Program-made: the position numbers and the translations under genes
The notes under the pieces: generated by a model
Seen by the model: the letters and a program-made list of their open reading frames with translations, nothing else
Database searches by the model: none
Told to the model about the DNA's origin: nothing
Origin: Tethya wilhelma
Taxonomy: Eukaryota > Porifera > Demospongiae > Tethyida > Tethyidae
Reading direction: 5' to 3'
DNA: 64,000 nucleotides
NCBI GenBank assembly: GCA_964030475.1
Contig: CAXIPT010000007.1
Span: 879,072-943,071, forward strand
Shown here: one piece after another, positions 35,918-47,313 of the stretch
Layout: the number at the start of each line of letters is the position of its first letter
Numbering within the stretch: the stretch's first letter is position 1

Positions 35918-38900
35918 TTAAGTACATTCTTTTGTTTCTATCTCATCAGCTATTCCATTTTGTCTTATTTTCCTGAGTGTCTTAACTAAAACACTCCAAG
36001 TGAGTGTATTGCCGCATTTCTTTGTCACTTTGTCTTCTTTTCTCAACCAAGCCTTCACCATGTCACCAGGGAGGGTCTGCATCTTCTCAAGGTTGAACAC
36101 ATTCAACCCTAATATGCCACCCAGTTCTATGATCTGAGGCCTGTCCAATTGTTTCAAGTATTGACAGATATCAGCCCAATCACCACCATCTAGGAATCAT
36201 GAATAAAATATTGTGATATGTTGTAAACAATGTGGTATGTGGGTGTGCCAGTGTGAGTAAACATAACATCAGAGAGTTGCTGTGGTGTCAGAGGAGGTAC
36301 GACAGCCGTGTGGCATGCTGAGCTGGCATTTTTACTGCATGTGATCATTTTATATAGTACTTTAGCTCCTAGTGTCATGTGCAAATTGTATGGGCAAAAA
36401 GTACACATGCAATGAAAATGCCAGCTCAGCAGGCCACACAGCTGTCTTACCTCCTCTGGTGTGGTGTGGACTCACCAACAATATCTGAAGTAGAATCTGA
36501 AGTTACCGTAGGAGCAACTTTCATAGAAGAAGGTTGTGTGCCAGTTGCACTTGAATTGGTAGTCCTTGAGTCCCTCTCATCCTATAATTTATGTTTATTG
36601 TATTAGAGTAAAATTATTCACAAACCATTCTTAATAGTCCACAAAGAGAACAGTACACATGTACAGTGCATGTGGTTTCTTACCTCATTTCTCAAAAGCT
36701 GGTTAACATTAAATTCCTTCAAACATAGAGGACATTCTGACTTGGATGGCAGGTCCTCCCCTTCGAAATAGTTGATGTATCGTACAACGTTAGTCTTCCC
36801 ACACTTGCAAGGAGCCAGTAGAGGTCCACCATAATATCTCAGTCCTTCAAGGTTGCTGTGTAGGCAAATCTTTCGGAGGTACTCAGTATGGAAGCTATTG
36901 ATGTGGTCGGCAGGAGACCTTGGGTCACTAGGACGAGGGCTGGGAATAAAGACACACACATACACACAGATAGAATTTATAAACATGACTATCCTTAGTC
37001 ATGGCATGTACATCAATCTTCACTTACAGCACAGAGATCTTGAGTCGATGTTCTTCTGTCTCCAGCTCCACACTCCAATGGCAACCATCAATGTTTTTGA
37101 ACTGGCACATGTCCTTTGACAGGTATGGCTTATCTGAGGATTTTTCTTTCTGAATAGCAGCCAACAGTAGACACACCAGTCTGTGGTAGATCTCCCTGGG
37201 AAGAAATTGCTGGAAGTCAAAGTAGAAGGTGGTCCACCTTGAACACTGGATAGGCTCCTCTTTGATCTTTTCGGGGAGTTTCCCAGGAACAAGATACTGT
37301 GGCTGCTTCTTTGTGGCTGAGTGTATAGTATTAAGGAAAAAAAAGAGAGTGCATGTGTATGATTGTGCACTATGGTGTACTTTGAACAGACTTACTTTGC
37401 AATTCCGAGTCTGTCTCTGAAATGCTTTTGATGGGGTGTATCAATGCTTCTGCCTGAAGCATGAGGCACATCTGGTGAAATGACTCCTCTATTGGCTCTT
37501 GGAGATATTCGGACCAAACTTCCTTTAAAAGATCAGCTGTTGCAACACCTGATTGACGAAGTTGGTTCATGTGCTTGCCTTCAATTGTGGATCGGAAATT
37601 CAACTCCACAACATTCATCATGACATCTATCTATCATTTCTGTTTCTTCCTGTTCATCATCAGTTTCTATTATTCCTTTATGTCTAGCTATAATAGATTT
37701 AGAATGCTTGATAAGAGCCTTCCTCTTGGCAGCCATATCAGTGAGGATCTGTTTGACCTCTGGCATTAGCTTGGATAGCTCTTCCTCCAGGTCAGACTCT
37801 GTCACAGTTGGAGTGGGACTATCACTAGAAGCAAGGACCTCTGTTGGTAGAGCTCCAATCACTCCTTCGGCAAACTGTTGATCTGCATGTTGCTGTACTG
37901 TGCTCTTGTCTTTCTCGGCCCAGTCTTCAACCCCTACCTGACGTGTGTCTACTACAGTATCTACAATCTTATTGTCTATACCTCTAGTCGATTCTTGCTC
38001 TGGGTTGAATGGCTTGTTGACCAGAAGGTGATATAGGCTGGTCTTGCCAACCCTCTCCTGGCCAAGGATGAGAAAATTACACCATGGAATCTTTGACGTT
38101 CCTTTCTCCAAGGCCTTAAAGTAGGCATCAACTGCTTTCGGCCCTCTCTTCAAGATCTCAGGAGGGATAACTACAATAAATACAAAAACAAAAAGCAAAC
38201 TAAGTGTCTAGCTTAAAATTACGTGTGACATGGTATGCAATATACTCACTGTCGTCTGGCTCAATCTCAGCAGGAAGGTGACCATCCTGTATACAAGAAT
38301 GACAGTCATTGATAATCAGTTTGTGTGGTTTATGTAAGCTACATTGTGGACTACTGTGGTTTGGTGTTTACTACTGTAGTCTAAGACATGCATGAATCGA
38401 CATTGGTATGCATTTATGCAGAAGGTATATAAATCTTTATTAATAAACTTTAGGCCCAATTGCATTCCAATAGAATAACAATATTCAATACTCATGTGGC
38501 ATTCATAGAGAGCACCGGCCTGCTCATGCATAAGGCCACATAATATGTAGACATGTACTACAGCAGATGTGGTATGCCTCTACATGTCCAGTCACTGTAG
38601 CTAGGATGGCATGCCATGCATGGCTACATACAAGCACAAATCATGATAATCACCTTGTTAAGTATCGTCTTTATTTTCCCGTTTTCCACATCAGTTAGAA
38701 TAGTGATGACAGAACTGTTGGATTTCTTGTAGGCAACATGTAGAGCAGTGTTTCCCTGTTTAAATATTACAAACATAGTAAGCTTCTACAACATATGCAA
38801 ACATATTATTGAACAAACATCTACTTTTTAAAAATACTGGGTTAAACTTTGTAGTGAATTTGTGAAGTCTTTTCACCTTGGAATCTTGTGCGTCACTTTT

Positions 38901-39343
38901 AACCCCCTTCTTAAGGAGCAGCTTAACAAGAAATGGAGAGTCATTCTTGGCTGCCAGATGTAGAGCCCCCTGGCCATTCTCATCACACACAGCTGTGTCA
39001 AGCTGGTCCTGAGTAACAAGTGCTTCCACAGCTGCCACATTTCCATTGCTACAGGCTATCAACAGAGGAGTGAAGCCAGTCTGAGAGTTAGAGAGAGTAT
39101 AGAGAACAACCCCCAGTAAGTGCGTAACTAAGTTGATTTGCAATGAGTGAATGAAATAATAAATATTCATCAGTTGTTGTTTTTTTTGTTTTGTTTTTTT
39201 GCATAAATCAAAGAAAAAATTAATCACATTTGATTTGTAATTCAGCATCATATCACATAGTTGGTTCTGCAACAGCCATTTCAGAGTTTCACTTTCAGAA
39301 TGAGAATCACAGGCATAATGGAGAACTGTTCTTCCTTCCTATA

Positions 39344-39390
<47 letters not shown>

Positions 39391-40495
39391 CGCATGAGTG
39401 AACAAAATACCTTGTCTGTCATTTCCAGTAGATTGGTAGCTTGCTGTGTTACTCCACCATCAATGTTCACCAGTCGTTGGATGAGTTTGAGGTTATCTTT
39501 ACTGCAGGCAATATGAACAGCAGTCACACCATCCTGGAGGTGTATACACATCACAGTGACAACCAATTCAACAATCGCTACACCATTTACTAAACCTTGT
39601 TCTTGTAGGAAGGTGAGGCACCATTCTTTAGTAGAATGTCCACCATCTTAGCGTCTCCATTAGCAGTGGCAATCATCAGGGGAGAACATGAGTGCTCAAT
39701 GGATGATACCTTCAATGGAGAGAACACACTAGTACTTTAATGCACAAAAAAACAGACAATCTTACATTACGAGAAAAACTTTGACCCAAGAAGTCCAGTA
39801 GTGGACTACCATCGTCTGGCTGGGAGGAGTGGGAGTGCTCCTTCACTAATGTCAGAGCCCTTTCAACTGAAGCAAGGAGACCACTCTGAACAGCTTTGAG
39901 GATGATGTTGGAGAGCCCAAGAGCAGCTTCATCTGGAAAACAACAACGTTAAAATAAACAAAAACGCACTTTACAACCCCTCCAATAGCTCCTGTAGTAA
40001 AGGACACGCACAAATTAACATCGCGTAGTTTAACATGACCACAGATTTGCATCTCATTACCAACGTGCATATCATAAAAAATGGTTGGCAAAGAAGCTGC
40101 AAAGAGACAAAACGGTCATTTACAGCTAGCATGGACGTCAGAGACGTCTCTTTAGAGATGCAAAATATTGCTCTTAATTTGTACAACAAGGTAGAAAGGA
40201 ATGCGCATAGTGAATGTAAAAGTTGCTAGAGAGGAGTTTAGAAATTTTGTGTACAAAATGGCTGACAAAAGACAAAGAAGGAGGTATGTGAGGCCATAGC
40301 AGCCAACATGGAGGTCAGAGAGGTCTGGTAAGAGATGCAAAATGTTGGCCTTACTTTTAGGAAGTGTTTAAAGCTGTTAGGGAATATGCATGGTGAGTGT
40401 AGCTAGACAGGGGGTCAGAAACGTGTGGTTAGAGATGTAAAATGTAGCACTTACTGTTTAGATGAAGTTTGAATGCTCTTGAAGAGCTGTCCCAG
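35918..40495 (-). pseudogene. ROCO-Death gene, copy C (Kelch missing, Roc-COR internally deleted)
   Basis: Exons: Kelch tail from about 40457 to the gap at 40496; ankyrin exons 39766-39932, 39596-39709, 39411-39533, 39228-39338, 38877-39080 and 38654-38755; 38250-38286; Roc start 37628-38170; COR remnant 37396-37627; 37028-37316; Cys-rich 36684-36939 (CKCG and ECPLC both present); linker 36476-36581; Death 35918-36189. The P-loop GQERVGKT is intact. A deletion of roughly 1.1 kb then joins the variable linker to IDVMMNVVEL across a short GATAGAT repeat. It removes switch II, the THRD motif and the first half of COR, and leaves the two halves out of frame, so translation ends within about 13 codons. 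The remaining exons are open, so the loss looks recent. Confidence 0.88.
36289..36458. mobile_element. 170-bp hairpin MITE in the ROCO copy C intron
   Basis: The two ends are near-perfect inverted repeats of about 45 bases: left cagaggaggtacgacagccg, right ending cttacctcctctg. The loop is only about 80 bases, so the whole element can fold into one hairpin. It is absent from the matching introns of copies B and E. Confidence 0.8.
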
Positions 40496-40503
40496 NNNNN
40501 NNN
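40496..40503. other. Eight-N gap joining two unrelated genes
   Basis: The Kelch exon of ROCO copy C stops on the left and a scaffold-gene exon starts mid-sequence on the right. The missing sequence must be far longer than eight bases, or the join is artificial. Confidence 0.9.
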
Positions 40504-41060
40504 CATTTGCTGGGAGAGTTGCACCCTTCTTTGGCGTTGGCTTGTTGAGCAGAGAGGCAGATGGCATTGGTGGTGCAGTCATGGATCTCTCTCTCCCTCT
40601 TCCAGTGGGTGGCAGGCTAGCTAGCCACTCACTGGTCACACCATTGCTGACCCAAAACTCGCCACCATTGTTGTGGATTTCACGACTGAGGGTTATGTCT
40701 TCACTTCCTCTCCTTCGTCTCTCTGTACGATAATGGTCACATGGTATTAAGAATAAAATAATCATATAAGTGAACTGTGAACAGTTAACTCTGTATTATG
40801 AAGAGTGAACTCTGTATTGTGAACAGACCTATTTGTTGTTGGTAGGGAGATCTTCCATTGGTTGCTGGGTAACCTCCATCGTCATCCATTTGTACTTTCC
40901 TGATGTTTGGCGTAGAGCGTGAGTGCACATAGGAGGTGAAAAGGAACTGTCCAATGGCCGACGGATCGAGCTCAATAGTGTCGTCCAAGACTGGGCTCTT
41001 CAGAGCATCAACAGCTGCCTATAGCTTCTTCCAGTCATCAGAGTTAGGTGTCAACGGTCA
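40504..41060 (-). pseudogene. Scaffold gene fragment, copy 4 (two exons, disabled)
   Basis: Exons 40829-41060 and 40504-40732 match the exons just before and at the start of the RA domain. The first has a CAG-to-TAG nonsense change (WKKL-stop) and a two-base deletion (232 instead of 234 nt). The second is cut by the gap. Upstream are the minisatellite and EF-Tu exons, as in copy 2. Confidence 0.85.
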
Positions 41061-41232
41061 CTGGATTGGGGATGTGTTATAACCAATGTACATACACAGT
41101 TATAACTCACCAATACATGCGCAGTTATAACTCAGGTTATAACCAATGCACATACGCAGGTTATGACCAATGTACATATAACTTAGTTTCCTCGTCTACA
41201 GTATTTCGTTCGTGTGTGTGTTCTCAACTAAC

Positions 41233-42112
41233 TTCCAGTGCACAGAGAGCTGATCCAATCACAATGGGGGATTCTGAGTCGTAGGAGTAGCTCTCCAGAG
41301 TCTCTCTCATCTCCAACTCCACCAGCTACAACACTTCCTCTTCATTGACCATATCAGCCTTGTTGATGTATACCACAATCTTCTTAATGCCAATCTGGGG
41401 GGAGAGAATACCATGGAACAGTTATCACCTAGACACATTACTGCATGAGTATTTGAAAATAAAAACCGAAGTTCAGTATCAGCTTTTTCAGACAAATGCC
41501 TCATTATTCGACACAGCTTTGACTTGTAATGGATTAAAGGTCAAAGTTCAGTCTCGTCATCTTTCGTCATCACTGAAAGCTGATTTGTTGCTTTATGTGA
41601 AAACCAGTCAAACCTGATTAGCAAGTAGTAGATGTTCTCGTGTTTGAGGCATTGCTCCATCAGTGGCTGCCACTACCAATATAGCACCATCCATCTGGGC
41701 CGCACCTGATGACACACATGGATAATATACAGAGCACATAACCAAGGGTATACTAGAATTTAAGGCAAAGATTACAGAGGACATAGTCAAGGTATACTAA
41801 AGCTTATGTACTATACAGAAGTGAATAATTGCTGGGATTTGTCAAATCATCCTAAATATTATTAGAATCAATGCATATCTCTATCATGCTAAAGTCTGAC
41901 TATATTGCTTATTTCCAAACCTGTTATCATGTTCTTGATATAGTCGGCATGTCCGGGACAGTCAATGTGGGCGTAGTGTCTGTTTTCAGTTTCATATTCA
42001 ACAGTTGCCGATGATATTGTGATGCCTCTCTTCTTCTCCTCTGGGGCATTGTCAATGTCATCGTAGGCCTTGAACTTTGCACCTCCCTTATCAGCGAGAA
42101 CTGAGAGTGTGT

Positions 42113-42176
<64 letters not shown>

Positions 42177-42763
42177 GGAATTCCAGATGAGGATGGCTGT
42201 GTGTATGTGTGAACGAATGCGTACAAGGGAAAAAAATGCTCAAACAAACTAACTTAGCAACTTGAACAATCGTACCTGCCTATAATTAGTGTTTGTATGA
42301 TATAGTTAGCATTGAGGCTTTTCAATGCAAGTTTGTTAACGTTGATTACGAATAAAAATTCCTGCTATAAAAACCACCTTTGGTGATAGCAGCTGTGAGT
42401 GTTGTCTTGCCGTGGTCAACATGGCCGATGGTGCCCACATTGACGTGAGGCTTTGACCTCACAAACTCCTCCACATACCATCGCACTGACACACAAAGGT
42501 AGGGCGGCCAAGATACGCCACTGGTTGGACTTTGATGCTACTTTCTGCAGTGAAAGAGAAACCCACACAAACTCACACACTTCATTCTATGCAAGCAATT
42601 TGTGTGGCTGCATTATTTGCCCATGACATCACACCTTGAGCAGAGGTATTCTAGTGTTGCAGCTGCGCCATAGCTGACCTGCAACGCAAAGGAGTGAGGT
42701 ATAAGGTGTACAGCATTGCCCATACAGGCCAGGATGATGGAACTTACCAAAAAGAGACGCCAT
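41233..42763 (-). pseudogene. TUFM: Mitochondrial elongation factor Tu, copy 3 (disabled)
   Basis: All six 5' exons are present: 42748-42763, 42635-42678, 42378-42544, 41921-42100, 41614-41705 and 41233-41394. Exon 4 is complete here and shows [20 protein letters not shown], joining G1 to G3. Two lesions are visible. Exon 3 has 167 instead of 166 bases because of an extra base in the transit-peptide region, and codon 23 of exon 6 is TAG (41326-41328) where copy 2 has GAG. Domains II and III are absent, as in copy 2. A CA/CT microsatellite lies at 42104-42170. Confidence 0.9.
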
Positions 42764-43802
42764 CTTCAGTGGTACACGTGGATCTACTTCAGTCGGAGTT
42801 ATACGGAGTGTCATACTGAAGTAGTCTAGTATACGGAAACCACGTGGTGAGCAAGTTGCAGCTTTCTCTGGCAAAAGACACTAACTGAGACTAGAAAGAA
42901 TGTGAACTATATTCTCCTGGTCACCCTAGAGTATGCTACGTATGTTCATCATGCTAGGTACGTTTGCATGTATTTTTATTTGTTTGTTTGTTTGTTTTTT
43001 TGTGAAAGTCATCATTGTTGAGGCCTTGTTGTAGAAGTTGACCTAGTCTCCTGCCCAGTCCACTTTTTTCCTTTCACTCGCCCCCGATATACAACAAAAA
43101 CTTTGAAAAGGGGCTGGGCACAAGACTAAAGTAAGTTGACCCACCTAGTAGTTGGTACTATCATCCAGCTTATGCATATGCATGATTGTTGTCCCGGGCA
43201 GAAGAAGTACGGCAGTCAGGTTGACTACTGAGCTATAGCACTACCTAGTTACTGTATGTGCACTGTTTTTCAAAGATGCCTGCTTCATGCAGCTTGAGCT
43301 AGCTCAGAACTGGTAATGGTTGGCACAAAAAAAACTAGTATTTTGATTGAGCTTGTGAGGTCAATATTGTTTAAAAGATTGGTGACTAATAGTCTGTGGG
43401 TTAATGAAGCATTATATGATTTCCTCCATTCCATAGTAACTCACATGAGACTACACTGTCATGAATTAGTTTATCTCTAAACAATGACCATTCTTATCAT
43501 TTCCTTTATGAATACTCCAACACACAGTCACATGCATCAGTGCACACACCTGGCACAACAATAGACCATTGTTTCCACATGAATGCTTTTAAAGGATGTT
43601 AATTGTTCTCCCACAAAACTGAGTGAGTGAGTGAGTGACAAACATATGGTACAAAAACAAGGAAACAATCTTTATACAAACATGAAGTTAGCTATGCACA
43701 AAGCAATGGTAACAGTCACATACATGTAATACATAGCCTCGTTAATTTTCGAAGAAAATATTTGCGAAGGAGGAGCCTGGGAACGAGGCTATGTAATACA
43801 TA
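42764..43802. other. Intergenic spacer, third copy
   Basis: This is homologous to 12148-13120 and 32697-33682. It has the palindromic repeat at 43044-43128 and, uniquely, the small insertion at 43735-43790. No gene was seen. Confidence 0.75.
43735..43790. mobile_element. 56-bp palindromic mini-element with 11-bp target duplication
   Basis: The element begins agcctcg and ends cgaggct. It is flanked on both sides by atgtaatacat (43724-43734 and 43791-43801). The empty site, with one atgtaatacat, is preserved 3' of the complete ROCO gene near 13110-13120. This makes it a clear, recent insertion of the short palindromic family. Confidence 0.88.
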
Positions 43803-46800
43803 CTAAACACACTCCTCTCTTTCTATCTCATCAGCTATACCGTTTTGTCCTATTTTTCTAAGAGCCTTAACTAAAACACTCCAAGTTAGTTTATGACCAC
43901 ACTTTTTAGTTACTTTGTCTTCTTTTCTCAACCAAGCTTCCACCATGTCACCAGGGAGGGTCTGCATCTTCTTAAGCTTGAAGACACCCAATCCTAAGAC
44001 ACTACCAAGTTCTATGATCTGAGAGTTGTTCAGTGGTTTCACATAGTCACAGATATCATACCAATCACTGTCATCTGAGAATCATGAATATACAATGTGG
44101 TATGTGTGTGAGTAAGCATCATTACAAGTGAGAGTCAGACTCACCAACAACATCTGAAGTAGAATCTGAGGTTATAGGAGCACTTTTTGTAGGAGAAGGC
44201 TGTGTACCAGATGCACCAGCATCGCTAGTCCCCGTGTCCTTCTCATCCTATACAAGTATAAGAGTATCACAAAATTATCAGGTCTTATATTTATTATAAT
44301 AGTAAACCCATGATAAGTATACACATGTACATTGCATATGGTTCTCACCTGGTCATTTCTCAGTAGCTGGTCAACGTCACATTCCTTGAAACATTGAGGA
44401 CATTCTGACTTTGACGGCCAGTCCTCTCCTTCGAAATAGTTGATGTAACGTACAACATTTGTCTTCCCACACTTGCAAGGAGCCAGTAGAGGTCCACCAT
44501 AATATCTCAGTCCTTCAAGGTTGCTGTGTAGGCAAATCTTTCGGATGTACTCAGTATGGAAGCTATTAATGTGGTCGGCAGGAGTCATTGGGTCACTAGG
44601 ACGAGGGCTGGGAATAAAAAACACACACATACACACAGGTAGAATAAACGTGACTATCCTTAGTCATGGCATGTACATCATTCTTCACTTACAGCACAGA
44701 GATCTTGAGTCGATGTTCTTCTGTCTCCAACTCCACACTCCAATGACAACCATCGATGTTCTTGAACTGGCACATGTCCTTTGACAGGTATGGCTTATCT
44801 TCGTCTGTAGGCTTTTCTCTCTGAGTGATGGCCAACAGTAGACACACCAGTCTGTGGTAGATCTCCCTGGGAAGAAACCGCTGGAAGTCGAAGTAGAACG
44901 TGGTCCACCTTGAACACTGGACAGGCTCCTCTTTGATCTTTTCCGGGAGTTTCCCAGGAACAAGATACTGTGGTTGCTCATCTGTGGCTGTATAGTAAAG
45001 AGCAAAAGATATTATGTATGTGTTAATTGTTTGTGTATGTTTGAACAGACTTACTTTGCAATTCTGAGTCTGTCTTGGAAATGTTTCTGATGGGGTGTAT
45101 CAGTGCCTCTGCCTGAAGCATGAGGCACATCTGGTGAAATGACTCCTCTATCGGCTCTTGGAGGTATTCAAACCAGACGTCCTTTAAAAGATCAGCTGTT
45201 GCAACACCTGTTTGACGGAGTTGGTTCATGTGCTTGCCTTCAATTGTGGACCGGAAATTCAACTCCACAACATTCATCATGACATCTATCAGCCATTTTG
45301 GATCGAGTAACACCAGCTCTTTCAGCTCAGCATGCTCCTCTTCACTGATGAAGAGAAGAGGAAGAAATTCTGTAGAACAAAGAAAGAAGTAAATCAGTCT
45401 TAAATACATCACTTGTATATACAACTTACTGAGGCAGACCATCTTTCCTGTCTCATGAAAGAACTCCAAAAGCAACTGTTGCCCGTCTTGGTCAGTGATA
45501 CCACACTGAGTGGCTATCTTGAGCACCTTGTCTATTTTGATGACTAGGGAGGATTTGCTTTGCTTCAACGATTCCTGCAATCTGACCAATTCATTGTTGA
45601 ACCGGAACCAGATCACAGGATACTTTTCTCGTAGAAACGAAAGATTTTGAGATGCATTTTGAATCTCCTCTTGAAGAGCCTTGGCTCCACTTGCTTCACG
45701 ATCCTCCAACTCTTTACCGTCAATTGAATTTTCCACAGCTAAGAAGATTCTGTCCTTTTTAGGACCCATCATGTGAAGGTGACACGAACACCTGTCGTCA
45801 CTGTAAATCTCCTCCATTAGTATCTCGTTGATCTCGTTCAGCTTCTCGTCACTGATACGCACCAGCTTGCCATCTTTCACCATATCACGATGGGTGCCCA
45901 CAATACAGACATTCTTCAGATAGTCCTTGTCTTTACCAGGGACAGCAGGAAGAGTGTGGGCATGGATAGATTTGAGCCAATATCGCAGCTCCTCAAAGGG
46001 ATTTGTTAGATCTACATCTGAACGAACCCTTTGCTTGGACCTCATTTCAAGGTACGGAATGATCTTCTGTATGCTAAACACCACCAGGTACATTGCTCGT
46101 CTCGTGAGGAAGCAGTGGTGCATTGGACGGTACTCCTTTTGACCAGCGAAATCTAGAACATTTAGAATGAGTAAAATGTCCTCTTCATTCATGTCCTTTG
46201 AAAGAGCAGCCATGAGCTGTTGATTGATTAGCTTTGCATGTCGGCTGCTGACTTTAGTGACAGCAACTGCTTGTGTTCGTTGGCTGCTCTGGTCAGAAGT
46301 CGCTTGATCTCTGTCAGGGGTGAGTGATGATTGCTCGGACTCTTGCTTTGGTTGTTGAGTTGATGAATCTTCATTTGTTTTCTCTGGTGTATGAGTTTCA
46401 AAAAAAGCTTTTTTAAGAATAATTTGGGTTTCTTCCTCTTCTTCGTCAGAGCTGGATAAGTCTTCAATTCTTCTTTGTCTAGATTGAGCGAGAGCTTCCC
46501 TCTTGGCAGTCATGTTTGTGAGGATCTGTTGGATCTCTGGTGTTAGCTTGGATAGCTCTTCCTCCAGGTCAGACTCTGTCACAGTTGGAGTGGGACTATC
46601 ATTAGAAGCAAGGAGCTCTGTTGGTAGAGCTCCAATCACTCCTTCGGCAAACTGTTGATCTGCATGTTGCTGTACTGTGCTCTTGTCTTTCTCGGCCCAG
46701 TCTTCAACCCCTACCTGACGTGTGTCTACTACAGTATCTACAATCTTATTGTCTATACCTCTAGTCGATTCTTGCTCTGGGTTGAATGGCTTGTTGACCA

Positions 46801-46947
46801 GGAGGTGATATAGGCTGGTCTTGCCAACCCTCTCCTGGCCAAGGATGAGAAAATTGCACCATGGAATCTTTGACGTTCCTTTCTCCAAGGCCTTAAAGTA
46901 GGCATCAACTGCTTTTGGCCCTCTCTTCAAGATCTCAGGAGGGATAA
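43803..46947 (-). CDS. Roc-COR-Death half of ROCO gene, copy E
   Basis: This is the C-terminal half, with open frames and the same exon boundaries as copy B: 45430-46947 (Roc and first part of COR), 45055-45369, 44693-44987, 44349-44607 (Cys-rich, with CKCGKTN and ECPQC), 44145-44247 and 43803-44074 (Death). P-loop GQERVGKT, switch II DFAGQKEY and THRD are intact, so GTP binding is expected. The insert between switch I and switch II differs strongly from copy B (it has an acidic SSSDEEEEE stretch). The Kelch and ankyrin exons are lost at the single N at 46951, beyond which lies unrelated repeat DNA. It is either the end of an intact gene elsewhere or a truncated copy. Confidence 0.9.
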
Positions 46948-46951
46948 CTAN

Positions 46952-47268
46952 CCCAAAATTCAAGTTCAGTTATCATACGCATTCTCCCCTCAGAAGAACA
47001 CTCTCTCTCTTAAATCTTCAACGAAAAAAAAAAAAAAAGAGAAGTCCTACTGCTCAAGTTGGATCATTGGTTTTAATCACCATTAAATAGTCATCTTTGT
47101 CCTCTCATTTTTAATTCTCTTTCTTTCTTTTATTTATTTATTTATTTATTTTTTCTTTTTTAACCTAGCTAGGTACATTATTTCTTTTATGTCTCATAAG
47201 CTCACATGGGCTGGCTGCCTAGTTACTTGGCAGGTGACAATAAAAAGTGATTGATTGATTGATTGATT
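46952..47268 (+). mobile_element. Probable non-LTR retrotransposon 3' end
   Basis: This unique stretch contains A- and T-rich runs, tattt repeats and then a structured end (ggctggctgcctagttactt) followed by caataaaaag and a tgattgattgattg tail. Short tetranucleotide tails like this are typical of some non-LTR retrotransposon 3' ends. It interrupts the scaffold gene where its last two exons should be. No reverse transcriptase frame is present. Confidence 0.45.
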
Positions 47269-47313
47269 GTAAAAATACTCCCACTCAGTGACACACACAC
47301 ACACACAACATAC

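Noticed and set aside
42104..42170. Possible CRISPR-like array of short repeats
   Set aside because: It is a plain CA/CT microsatellite without spacers, in eukaryotic DNA.
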